A stretch of DNA of 64,000 bases, taken from contig QQUN01000012.1 in assembly GCA_008501585.1 (NCBI GenBank), positions 62,001 to 126,000 on the forward strand. The letters run 5' to 3'. The position numbers and the translations under genes are program-made. This document shows, piece after piece, positions 51,980-60,342 of the stretch (positions within the stretch are counted from its first letter, which is position 1; the number at the start of each line of letters is the position of its first letter). The notes below the pieces were generated by a model. It worked only from the letters and a program-made list of their open reading frames with translations, did not search any database and was not told the DNA's origin. The stretch comes from Pseudomonadota bacterium. GTDB lineage: Bacteria > Pseudomonadota > Gammaproteobacteria > Burkholderiales > Rhodocyclaceae.

Positions 51980-52741
51980 ATGGAATCCGGACAACGCTTC
52001 AGCCTCTTTCGTTATGCCGCACCGCACCTGTTCTATCCGCTGGCGGGGCGCCTGGCGCCCTGGTTTGCCGCCGCGGCCGTCATCCTGACGCTGGTCGGCC
52101 TGTATCTGGGCTTCTTCGTGGCGCCGACCGATGCCGTGCAGGGCGAGGTCTATCGCGTCATCTTCATCCATGTGCCGGCGGCCTGGATGTCCATGTTCAT
52201 CTACCTGATCATGGCCTTCTGGTCGGCGGTCGGCGTGGTCTTCAATACCCGCCTGTCGGCGATGATGGCGCAGGCGCTGGCCCCCACCGGGGCAATGTTC
52301 TGCTTCGTCGCCCTCTGGACCGGCGCGCTGTGGGGCCGCCCGACCTGGGGTGCCTACTGGGTGTGGGACGCACGGCTGACCTCGCAGCTGCTGCTGCTGT
52401 TCCTTTACTTTGGCTTCATCGCGCTGACCCGCGCGATCGAGGACCCGCGCCGCGCCGATCGCGCCGGCGCCATCCTGGCGCTGGTCGGCGCGGTCAACGT
52501 GCCGATCATCTATTTCTCGGTCAAGTGGTGGAACACCCTGCACCAGGGCGCCTCGGTCAGCCTGACCAAGGCGCCGAGCATGGCCACCACCATGCTGATG
52601 GCCATGCTGGTGATGGCGCTGGCCTCGTGGGCCTACACCATCGCCGTGGTGCTGTGGCGGGTACGCCCGCTGATCCTTGAGCGCGAACGGCATACCGAAT
52701 GGGTCGGCGACGTCCTCGAGACGGCGGAGGGGCGGGCATGA
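51980..52741 (+). CDS. ccmC: Haem-handling protein CcmC
   Basis: A 253-residue membrane protein with six helices and the Trp-rich periplasmic motif WGRPTWGAYWVWDARLTS, which presents haem to CcmE. Conserved His residues flank it (FIHVPAAW, NTLHQG). ATG 51980 is preferred to GTG 51971 because AAGG lies directly upstream. Its stop overlaps the ccmD start. Confidence 0.94.
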   Translation: MESGQRFSLFRYAAPHLFYPLAGRLAPWFAAAAVILTLVGLYLGFFVAPTDAVQGEVYRVIFIHVPAAWMSMFIYLIMAFWSAVGVVFNTRLSAMMAQALAPTGAMFCFVALWTGALWGRPTWGAYWVWDARLTSQLLLLFLYFGFIALTRAIEDPRRADRAGAILALVGAVNVPIIYFSVKWWNTLHQGASVSLTKAPSMATTMLMAMLVMALASWAYTIAVVLWRVRPLILERERHTEWVGDVLETAEGRA

Positions 52742-52938
52742 ACTGGCAATCGTGGTCGGACTTCTGGTCCATGGGCGGGGCGGCATTCTTCGTCTGGGGT
52801 TCCTATGGCGTCACCTTTGCCTTGATCGCGCTGGAACTTGTGGTGGTGTTGCGCCGTCGGAAGCAAGTGGTACATCGGTTGCAGCGGCTGCGTCAGGCCA
52901 TGAAGGCCAGTGCGCGGCGCAAGGAGATTCAACAATGA
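52738..52938 (+). CDS. ccmD: Haem exporter small subunit CcmD
   Basis: A 66-residue single-span protein with a helix around FFVWGSYGVTFALIALELVV and a basic cytoplasmic tail (LRRRKQVVHRLQRLRQ). It stabilises the CcmABC complex and helps release CcmE. Its start and stop overlap its neighbours by 4 bp each. Confidence 0.9.
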   Translation: MNWQSWSDFWSMGGAAFFVWGSYGVTFALIALELVVVLRRRKQVVHRLQRLRQAMKASARRKEIQQ

Positions 52939-53381
52939 AAGCCAGACAGAAACGTCTGATCCTCGTGGTGGCAGGCGTGGCCCTGCTCGGTGGCGCCGTG
53001 GCGCTGGTCCTCTCGGCCTTCCAGCAGAACCTGGTGTTCTTCCATACGCCGACCGAAGTGGCCGAAGGCAAGGCGCCGACCGGGCGCACCTTCCGCATCG
53101 GTGGCATGGTCGAGGACGGCTCGATCAAGCGCGACGCCGACGGCATCACCGTCCGCTTCGCCATCACCGACACCGCCAAGTCGATTCCGGTGGCCTACAA
53201 GGGGCCGCTGCCTGACCTGTTCAAGGAGGGCAAGGGGGCCGTGGTGCAGGGCGCGCTCGGTGCCGACGGCCAGTTCGCGGCCACCGAGGTGCTGGCCAAG
53301 CACGACGAGAACTACATGCCGCCCGAAGCCCAGGACGCCATCGACCAGGCCCACAAGACTGCGGCAACGGTGGCCCAATGA
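52935..53381 (+). CDS. ccmE: Haem chaperone CcmE
   Basis: A 148-residue membrane-anchored periplasmic chaperone. The N-terminal helix is LILVVAGVALLGGAVALVL, followed by an OB-fold (GRTFRIGGMVEDGSI) and the haem-binding His in LAKHDENYMPPE. It carries haem from CcmC to the CcmF/H ligase. Confidence 0.95.
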   Translation: MKARQKRLILVVAGVALLGGAVALVLSAFQQNLVFFHTPTEVAEGKAPTGRTFRIGGMVEDGSIKRDADGITVRFAITDTAKSIPVAYKGPLPDLFKEGKGAVVQGALGADGQFAATEVLAKHDENYMPPEAQDAIDQAHKTAATVAQ

Positions 53382-55351
53382 TCCCCGAGCTCGGACATTT
53401 CGCCCTCATCCTCGCGTTCCTGGTCGCCCTCATCCAGGGCGTGGTGCCGCTGGTCGGCGCCCAGCAGTACCGCACCCCGCTGATCGCCGTGGCGCGGCCG
53501 GCGGCGCTGGCGCAGTTCGCCTTCATGGCGCTGTCCTTCGCCTGTCTGACCTGGGCCTTCGTGGCCAACGACTTCTCGGTCGAGTACGTCGCCCAGCACT
53601 CCAACACCAAGCTGCCCATCCACTACCGCATCACCGGCGTGTGGGGCAGCCATGAAGGCTCGCTGCTGCTGTGGGGGCTGATTCTCTCCGGCTGGACGCT
53701 CGCGGTGGCGGCCTTCTCCCGCGCCTTGCCCGATATCTTCGTCGCCCGCGTGCTCGGTGTGCTCGGCCTGGTCAGCGGCGGCTTCATGTCCTTCATCCTG
53801 TTCACCTCCAACCCCTTCACCCGCCTGCTGCCGGCCGTGGCCGAGGGGCAGGACCTGAACCCGCTGCTGCAAGACCCGGGCATGATCATCCACCCGCCGC
53901 TGCTCTACATGGGCTACGTGGGCTTCTCGGTGGCCTTCGCCTTTGCCATCGCGGCGCTGATCTCCGGCCGGCTCGACGCCGCCTGGGCGCGCTGGTCGCG
54001 CCCCTGGACGAGCGTGGCCTGGGTGTTCCTGACGCTGGGCATCGCGGTCGGTTCCGGCTGGGCCTATTACGAACTGGGCTGGGGCGGCTGGTGGTTCTGG
54101 GACCCGGTCGAGAACGCCTCCTTCATGCCCTGGCTGGTCGGCACAGCACTGATCCACTCGCTGGCGGTGACCGAAAAGCGCGGCGCCTTCCGCAGCTGGA
54201 CGGTGTTGCTGGCGATTGCCGCCTTCTCGCTGTCGCTGCTCGGCACCTTCCTGGTGCGTTCCGGCGTGCTTACCTCGGTGCACGCCTTCGCCACCGACCC
54301 GCGCCGCGGCATGTACATCCTCGGCCTGCTGGTGCTGGTGATCGGCATCTCGCTGATGCTCTTCGCCTGGCGCGCACCGCGCCTCGCCGGCGGTGGCAAG
54401 TTCGCCCTGGTGTCGCGTGAATCGGTCTTGCTGGCCAACAACGTGTTGCTGTCGGTGGTGGCCACCTCGGTGTTGCTCGGCACGCTGTATCCCTTGTTCC
54501 TCGATGCACTCAACCTGGGCAAGATCTCGGTCGGCCCGCCGTACTTCGAGTCGGTGTTCCTGCCGCTGATGGTGCCGGTGGTGGTGCTCATGGCCCTCGG
54601 CCCGCTGCTGCGCTGGAAAGGCCATGATGTCGGCGCCATTGCCGCCAAGCTGGCCCCGTGGCTGATCGGCAGCGTGGCGCTCGGCGTGGCCGGTGCCTGG
54701 CTGGCCGGCGTGATGAGCTGGCGCATGATCGTCGGCATGACACTCGCCGCCTGGGTGCTGATCGTCAGTGCCGTGTTGCTGATCGAGCGCCTGCGCGAAC
54801 GGCCGGGTGCCGCTGCCGGCGCCCGCTTGCGCGGCATCACCCGCGCCTGGTGGGGGATGTGGATGGCGCACGTGGGCATTGGCGTGTTCATCATCGGCGT
54901 GGCCATGGTCAACGGTACGCAGTCCAACATCGACGTGAAGATGCAGGTGGGCGACACGGCAACCCTGGCCGGCTACACCTTCGAGCTGACCGCCATCACC
55001 GATGCGCCGGGACCGAACTACGCGGCCGCGCGCGGCACCTTGAACGTGACCCGCAACGGCAAGCCGGTGGCCGAGCTGACGCCCGAAAAACGCATCTACC
55101 TCGCGCGCCAGATGCCGATGACCGAGGCCTCGCTGGATATCGGCCTGTTTGGCGACATCTACGCCTCGATGGGCGAGATGATCGATGACACCACCTGGAT
55201 CGTGCGCCTGTACTACAAGCCCTTCATCAGCTGGATCTGGGTCGGCTGCCTGTTGATGGCCGTGGGGGGCGGGCTGGCCGCGGCCGACCGGCGCTATCGC
55301 CGCCTGGCGGCGCGTACCGCGCCCGAGGCCGGCGCACGTCAAACTGCCTGA
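53378..55351 (+). CDS. ccmF: Haem lyase subunit CcmF
   Basis: A 657-residue multispan protein, full length. The Trp-rich haem motif is WGGWWFWDPVENASFMPWL, with conserved His in WGSHEGSLLLW and MIIHPPLLYMGYVG. It ligates haem to the CXXCH Cys of apocytochromes with CcmH/I. The ATG overlaps the ccmE stop. Confidence 0.95.
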   Translation: MIPELGHFALILAFLVALIQGVVPLVGAQQYRTPLIAVARPAALAQFAFMALSFACLTWAFVANDFSVEYVAQHSNTKLPIHYRITGVWGSHEGSLLLWGLILSGWTLAVAAFSRALPDIFVARVLGVLGLVSGGFMSFILFTSNPFTRLLPAVAEGQDLNPLLQDPGMIIHPPLLYMGYVGFSVAFAFAIAALISGRLDAAWARWSRPWTSVAWVFLTLGIAVGSGWAYYELGWGGWWFWDPVENASFMPWLVGTALIHSLAVTEKRGAFRSWTVLLAIAAFSLSLLGTFLVRSGVLTSVHAFATDPRRGMYILGLLVLVIGISLMLFAWRAPRLAGGGKFALVSRESVLLANNVLLSVVATSVLLGTLYPLFLDALNLGKISVGPPYFESVFLPLMVPVVVLMALGPLLRWKGHDVGAIAAKLAPWLIGSVALGVAGAWLAGVMSWRMIVGMTLAAWVLIVSAVLLIERLRERPGAAAGARLRGITRAWWGMWMAHVGIGVFIIGVAMVNGTQSNIDVKMQVGDTATLAGYTFELTAITDAPGPNYAAARGTLNVTRNGKPVAELTPEKRIYLARQMPMTEASLDIGLFGDIYASMGEMIDDTTWIVRLYYKPFISWIWVGCLLMAVGGGLAAADRRYRRLAARTAPEAGARQTA

Positions 55352-55359
55352 AGAGTCCC

Positions 55360-55953
55360 ATGAAAGCCAAGTTTCTCGTCCCGCTGTTCCTGTTCCTGTT
55401 GCTGGTTGGTTTCCTCGGCTTCGGGCTCAGCCTGAACCCGCGCGAAGTGCCCTCGCCGCTGATCAACAAACCCGCGCCGGATTTCACCCTGGCGCGGCTC
55501 GACAACCCCGAGCAATCGCTCGGCCTGGCCGACATGCGCGGCCAGGTGTGGCTGCTCAACGTGTGGGCCTCGTGGTGCGTGGCCTGCCGCCAGGAGCACC
55601 CGGTGCTGGTGGCCTTGTCCAAGCGTAAGGAAGTGCCCATCGTCGGCCTCAACTACAAGGAAGTGCGCGGTGACGGCGGCATCGACATGCGCAAGATTCC
55701 GGAGCAGAACGAGTTGCCGATGGCCATCGACCGCGCCCGCGACTGGTTGCAGAGCCACGGCGACCCCTACGATGTGAGCATTCTCGACATCAACGGCCGC
55801 GTCGGCATCGACTTCGGTGTGTATGGCGTGCCGGAGACCTTCCTCATCGACAAGAAGGGCGTGATTCGTTACAAGCACATCGGCCCGATCACGCCCGACG
55901 CGCTGCGCGACACCATCCTGCCCAAAGTGGCCGCCCTCAAGGCGGAATCCTGA
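55360..55953 (+). CDS. ccmG: Thiol:disulfide interchange protein CcmG/DsbE
   Basis: A 197-residue membrane-anchored thioredoxin-fold protein. The N-terminal helix is followed by the active site WASWCVACRQEHP and the cis-Pro loop YGVPETFLID. It reduces apocytochrome Cys before haem attachment. Confidence 0.94.
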   Translation: MKAKFLVPLFLFLLLVGFLGFGLSLNPREVPSPLINKPAPDFTLARLDNPEQSLGLADMRGQVWLLNVWASWCVACRQEHPVLVALSKRKEVPIVGLNYKEVRGDGGIDMRKIPEQNELPMAIDRARDWLQSHGDPYDVSILDINGRVGIDFGVYGVPETFLIDKKGVIRYKHIGPITPDALRDTILPKVAALKAES

Positions 55954-55955
55954 TC

Positions 55956-56429
55956 ATGCGACGTTTCCTTCTGGCCTGCGGGCTGTCTTTGTTCGCGCTC
56001 GCCGGATACGCCGACACGGCGGCGCCGGTGGCGGCCGACCCGGTGCTCGAAGAGCGGGTGATGGCGCTGTCCCACAAGTTGCGCTGTCTGGTGTGCCAGA
56101 ACCAGTCGATCGCCGAATCCGACGCCGACCTGGCGGTGGATCTGCGCACCCAGGTGCGCGAACAACTGAGCGCCGGCAAGAGTGAAGACGAGATCGCCGA
56201 CTACATGGTGGCCCGCTATGGCGACTTCGTGCTCTATGAGCCGCCCATGCGTGCCAGCACCCTGCTGCTGTGGCTCGGCCCGATCGTGCTGGCGGTGGTC
56301 GGCATCGGCGTGCTGATGGTGCGCCTCGCCCGCCGCAACAAGGAGAGCGCCCCGGCGCTCGATGAGGCACAGCGCGCACGTGCGCGTGCGTTGCTTGAAA
56401 AAGACGACAACAACGGAACACAGGCATGA
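55956..56429 (+). CDS. ccmH: Cytochrome c maturation protein CcmH
   Basis: A 157-residue protein. The signal peptide ends LAGYA, and the redox motif LRCLVCQNQSIAESDA follows. A single membrane helix (LLLWLGPIVLAVVGIGVLMV) comes after RYGDFVLYEPP. It holds apocytochrome for haem ligation. The downstream ccmI overlaps it by 4 bp, so the E. coli-type fused CcmH is split here. Confidence 0.94.
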   Translation: MRRFLLACGLSLFALAGYADTAAPVAADPVLEERVMALSHKLRCLVCQNQSIAESDADLAVDLRTQVREQLSAGKSEDEIADYMVARYGDFVLYEPPMRASTLLLWLGPIVLAVVGIGVLMVRLARRNKESAPALDEAQRARARALLEKDDNNGTQA

Positions 56430-57664
56430 GTAGTTTCATCGTATTTGCCGGGCTGCTCGTGGTGGGCGCCCTGTTGATGGTCGTGGTGCCGCTGTTCCGC
56501 AACATGTCGAGCGCGCAGTCGAACGACGACGCCAATGCGCTGCAGGCCCGGACGGCCCTGTCGGTGCTGCGCGAACAACTGGCCGAACTCGACGCCGATG
56601 TCGCCGCCGGCGACATGTCGCAGGCCGACTACCAGCGCACCCGCGAGGAACTCGAGCGCCGCGCGCTCGACGAGGGTGAAACCCGTTCGGGCACGCTGAG
56701 CGCCAAGCCGGCGCGCGCCTGGGGCATTGCCACGGCGCTGCTGCTGCCGGTGCTGGCGGCGGTCATCTATGTCGAGATCGGCACGCCCGAAGGGCTCGAT
56801 CCGACCCAGGCGGGCAGCGCCGATACCCACGAAGTGACCCAGGCCCAGGTCGAAGAGATGGTGGCGACCCTGGCCGAGCGCCTCAAGCAGGATCCGGAGA
56901 ACGCCGAGGGCTGGTTCATGCTGGCCCGCTCCTACAACGCCATGGGGCGCTTCACCGAGGCCGCCGCGGCCTATGGCGAACTGGCCAAGCGCATGCCGGA
57001 GGAGCCGCAGGTGTACGCCGACTGGGCCGATGCGCTGGCGGCGGCCAACAACCGCTCGCTGGCCGGCGAGCCGGCGCGCCTGATCGAAAAGGCCTTGTCG
57101 CTCGACCCGGACAACATCAAGGCGCTGGCCCTGTCGGGCAGCGCAGCCTTCCAGGCGTCGGATTTTGCCAAGGCGGCAGCACAGTGGGAGCGCATGCTCG
57201 CCCAGCTGCCGGCCGACAGCGAGCTGGCGGCCTCGATCCGCCAGGGCATCGCCGAGGCACGCCAGCAGGCCGGCATGGCGCCGATGGCCAAGGCGCCGGC
57301 GCCGGCGCCCGCCGCGGCCGGCACGGGCATCACGCTGAGCGGGACGGTGGCGCTGTCGCCGGCCATGGCCGACAAGGCCAGCCCGGCGGATGTGGTGTTC
57401 ATCTACGTGCGCCCGGAAGGCGGCGGCATGCCCTTCGCCATCGTGCGCAAGACGGTGGCCGACCTGCCGGTGAGCTTCGACTTCGCCGGTGTGCCCTCGA
57501 TGGCCGGGGATCGTCCGATCCCGGCCAAGGTCGAGATCGGCGCGCGCATCTCCAAGAGTGGCAATGCCGGTGCCCGGCCGGGCGACCTGGACAGCCTGGC
57601 GCTGGCCGTGCCGCCGGATGCGGCAGGGGTCAATCTGTTGATCGAGACCGAGATCGCGCAGTAA
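56426..57664 (+). CDS. ccmI: Cytochrome c maturation protein CcmI (TPR)
   Basis: A 412-residue protein. Two N-terminal membrane helices flank a cytoplasmic coil (LSVLREQLAELDADVAAGDM), followed by periplasmic TPR repeats (DPENAEGWFMLARSYNAMGR, then YADWADALA). A C-terminal beta domain follows an Ala/Pro linker at about 285-300. It binds apocytochrome C-termini for the haem lyase. It ends the ccm run before a strong terminator. Confidence 0.92.
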   Translation: MSSFIVFAGLLVVGALLMVVVPLFRNMSSAQSNDDANALQARTALSVLREQLAELDADVAAGDMSQADYQRTREELERRALDEGETRSGTLSAKPARAWGIATALLLPVLAAVIYVEIGTPEGLDPTQAGSADTHEVTQAQVEEMVATLAERLKQDPENAEGWFMLARSYNAMGRFTEAAAAYGELAKRMPEEPQVYADWADALAAANNRSLAGEPARLIEKALSLDPDNIKALALSGSAAFQASDFAKAAAQWERMLAQLPADSELAASIRQGIAEARQQAGMAPMAKAPAPAPAAAGTGITLSGTVALSPAMADKASPADVVFIYVRPEGGGMPFAIVRKTVADLPVSFDFAGVPSMAGDRPIPAKVEIGARISKSGNAGARPGDLDSLALAVPPDAAGVNLLIETEIAQ

Positions 57665-57691
57665 GCGCGACCGGCCGGCCGCACGATGAAG

Positions 57692-57716
57692 AACCCGGGC
57701 TCGCCCGGGTTTTTTT
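57692..57716. terminator. Terminator after ccmI
   Basis: AACCCGGGC pairs with GCCCGGGTT around TC, with seven T following. The converging alpha-E gene ends 5 bp further on. Confidence 0.92.
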
Positions 57717-57720
57717 CGTC

Positions 57721-58683
57721 TCAGTCGGCCAGAACCGGTGCCGGGCTGTCCACCCCGGCGAACCAGGTGCTCTGGATCGCCTCGTGCACCCGGATGAAGC
57801 CCAGTTGCAGTTCGTCGATGAAGGCATGCAGGCGGTCAGGCGACTCGGCCAGGTGGGCGACGTCTTCGGTGGCCAGCATGCCTTGCAGCTCGGTGACGCG
57901 CTGGCAGGGCAGGGTGCTGCGGGGCAGGGTGTACAGCTTGCGGTGCAGGTTGCTCAGGCAGCGGTACAGCGCGCGGGGGAAGAGCGGATCGAGCAGGATG
58001 AAGCGCACCACGTCGGGCCCGCGCACGCGCAGGCGCACCTGCTGGCGGTACATCTGGTAGGCCGACAGCGACTTGAGCACACTCATCCACTGCAGGTTCT
58101 CGAAGGGCGTCAGGTCGTCCGGCGTGCGTGGCAGGAGGTTGGCCGAGCGCACGTCGAGGATGCGCGAGATCATGTCGGCGCGCTCAAGATAGCCGCCGAC
58201 GGCGCAGAAGGTGCGCGCCGGGGTGTTGCTGAGGCTGCCGTCGAGCATGCCGGTGAGGGCTTGCGAGCCGCGGATGACGATGCGCAGGAAATCGTCGAGG
58301 CGGCGCAGGTCGATGGCGCCGCTGAAGACTTCGCTGCTCTCGAGGAACAGGCGGTTCACCTCTTCCCACACCTCGCGCGGCATGACTTCGCGCGTGGTGC
58401 GCAGGTTCTCGCGCGCGGCGGCGAGCGCGCCGAGGATGGAGCCGGCGTAGCGGCGGTCGGCGCACAGGAAGGTCAGGACGCTGGCGGCCTCGCGGTCGGT
58501 GTAGTAGCGGTTGTAGACCTCGTCGGCGCCGCTGATCGAGATCAGCGACGACCAGCCCAGCTGGGTCGTGCCCGGAAAGTCGAGCATCAGGTGGCGGCTG
58601 ACCCGCACCAGGCGCGCGGTGTCTTCGGCGCGCTCGAGGTAGCGCGCCATCCAGTACAGGTTTTCGGCAACGCGTGACAGCAT
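57721..58683 (-). CDS. Alpha-E domain protein
   Basis: A 320-residue, all-helical alpha-E protein beginning LSRVAENLYWMARYLERAED, with the family stretches RTFCAVGGYLERADMISRIL and FENLQWMSVLKSLSAYQMY. These proteins are encoded with circularly permuted ATP-grasp partners in a putative peptide synthesis or modification system of unknown product. GGGAG precedes the ATG, and the partner gene ends 2 bp upstream. Confidence 0.92.
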   Translation of the reverse strand: MLSRVAENLYWMARYLERAEDTARLVRVSRHLMLDFPGTTQLGWSSLISISGADEVYNRYYTDREAASVLTFLCADRRYAGSILGALAAARENLRTTREVMPREVWEEVNRLFLESSEVFSGAIDLRRLDDFLRIVIRGSQALTGMLDGSLSNTPARTFCAVGGYLERADMISRILDVRSANLLPRTPDDLTPFENLQWMSVLKSLSAYQMYRQQVRLRVRGPDVVRFILLDPLFPRALYRCLSNLHRKLYTLPRSTLPCQRVTELQGMLATEDVAHLAESPDRLHAFIDELQLGFIRVHEAIQSTWFAGVDSPAPVLAD

Positions 58684-58685
58684 GA

Positions 58686-60149
58686 TCAGCTCCCTTGTCC
58701 GGTAATGTCGACGATCCAGGTGTCCTTGCTGCCGCCACCCTGCGAGGAGTTGACCACCAGCGAGCCCTTGACCAGGGCAACGCGGGTCAGCCCGCCGGTG
58801 GTGACATAGGTGTCGTTGGCGGAGGACAGGATGAACGGGCGCAGATCGACATGGCGCGGCTCGACCGTGTCGTCGGTCAGCGTGGGCGTGACCGACAGGC
58901 TGAGCGTGGGCTGGGCCATGTAGTTGCGGGGATCGGCCTTGATCAGCTCGGCGAACTTGGCCTGTTGCTCGGGTGTCGAGTGCGGGCCGACCAGCATGCC
59001 GTAGCCGCCGGACTCGTTGGCCGGCTTGACCACCAGTTTGTCGAGGTTGGCCAGTACGTATTCGCGGTCGGCCTCGCGCATGCACAGGTAGCTGGGCACA
59101 TTGGGCAGGATCGGCTCGGCGCCGAGGTAGTAGCGGATGATCTCCGGCACATAGGCATAGACCACCTTGTCGTCGGCCACCCCCGCGCCCGGCGCATTGC
59201 ACAGTGCGACGTTGCCATTGCGCCAGGCGCGCATGACCCCTGGCACGCCGAGGGCGGATTCGGGGTTGAACACTTCGGGGTCGATGAACAGGTCGTCCAC
59301 CCGGCGGTAGATCACATCGACATGCACCAGGCCGTCGATGGTGCGCATGTACACGCAGTCATCGGTGCCGACGATCAGGTCGGAGCCTTCGACCAGATCG
59401 ACGCCCATCTGCTGGGCGAGGAAGGCGTGCTCGTAGTAGGCCGAGTTGTAGATGCCCGGCGTCAGCACCACGATGTTCGGTTCGGCGATCTGCCGTGGCG
59501 ACATCGAGGCCAGCATGTCGTAGAGCTGGGCGGGGTAGTCGTCCACCGGCAGGATGCGGCCGGTCTGGAACAGCTCGGGCATCACCCGCTTGGTGACGTT
59601 GCGGTTTTCCAGCATGTAGGAGACGCCGGAGGGGATGCGCAGGTTGTCTTCGAGCACATAGATGGTGCCGTCCTTGTCGCGCACCAGGTCGGAGCCGCAG
59701 ATGTGGGCCCATACCCCGCCCGGTGGCCGGATGCCGACGCACTGCTGGCGGAAGTTGACCGATTGTTCGAGCAGTTCGGCGGGAAACACCCCGTCCTTGA
59801 TGATCTGCTGGTCGTTGTACAGATCGTCGATGAACATGTTCAGCGCCTTGACGCGCTGCTTGAGGCCGGCCTCGACATGCGCCCATTCGTCGCTGGGGAT
59901 GATGCGGGGCACGATGTCGAAGGGCCAGGCGCGGTCGATCATGTCGCCGTCGGAGTACACCGTGAAGGTGATACCCATTACCTGGATCGCCACTTCGGCC
60001 GCGGTTTTCAGGTCGCGCACCTCCTTCGGGTCGAGCGATCCGAGGTATTCGCACAGGCTTTTTGCCGCCGGTCGCGGCGCACCCGGCCCGGCCAGCAATT
60101 CGTCGTAGAGGCCTTTGCAGGCGTAGTCGTTCCAGTCGATATGCGGCAT
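58686..60149 (-). CDS. Circularly permuted type 2 ATP-grasp protein
   Basis: A 487-residue protein of the DUF404/DUF407 type. It contains FTVYSDGDMIDRAWPFDIVP, GSDLVRDKDGTIYVLEDNLR, and NESGGYGMLVGP for nucleotide binding. The family is predicted to form peptide-like bonds using ATP. It is followed directly by the alpha-E gene. The transglutaminase-like and protease genes often found in this cluster are not next to it. GGGAGGAG precedes the ATG. Confidence 0.92.
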   Translation of the reverse strand: MPHIDWNDYACKGLYDELLAGPGAPRPAAKSLCEYLGSLDPKEVRDLKTAAEVAIQVMGITFTVYSDGDMIDRAWPFDIVPRIIPSDEWAHVEAGLKQRVKALNMFIDDLYNDQQIIKDGVFPAELLEQSVNFRQQCVGIRPPGGVWAHICGSDLVRDKDGTIYVLEDNLRIPSGVSYMLENRNVTKRVMPELFQTGRILPVDDYPAQLYDMLASMSPRQIAEPNIVVLTPGIYNSAYYEHAFLAQQMGVDLVEGSDLIVGTDDCVYMRTIDGLVHVDVIYRRVDDLFIDPEVFNPESALGVPGVMRAWRNGNVALCNAPGAGVADDKVVYAYVPEIIRYYLGAEPILPNVPSYLCMREADREYVLANLDKLVVKPANESGGYGMLVGPHSTPEQQAKFAELIKADPRNYMAQPTLSLSVTPTLTDDTVEPRHVDLRPFILSSANDTYVTTGGLTRVALVKGSLVVNSSQGGGSKDTWIVDITGQGS

Positions 60150-60342
60150 GGCTCCTCCCTAAGGGTTGCGCACGCGGAAGGCTCCGCGATGCACCTGTTT
60201 GGGGCGCTGGCGTCCCCGATTTGGCGTCGGGCACACCGCACCAGTATACGCCTGCGGCCTGCGGCGGCTTGCCGGACGGGTTTTTTCCTGTGGTGTCCGT
60301 GTCTTGCGTCGCCCCGGGCGGTGCGGACGGCAGTCCGCGCGC

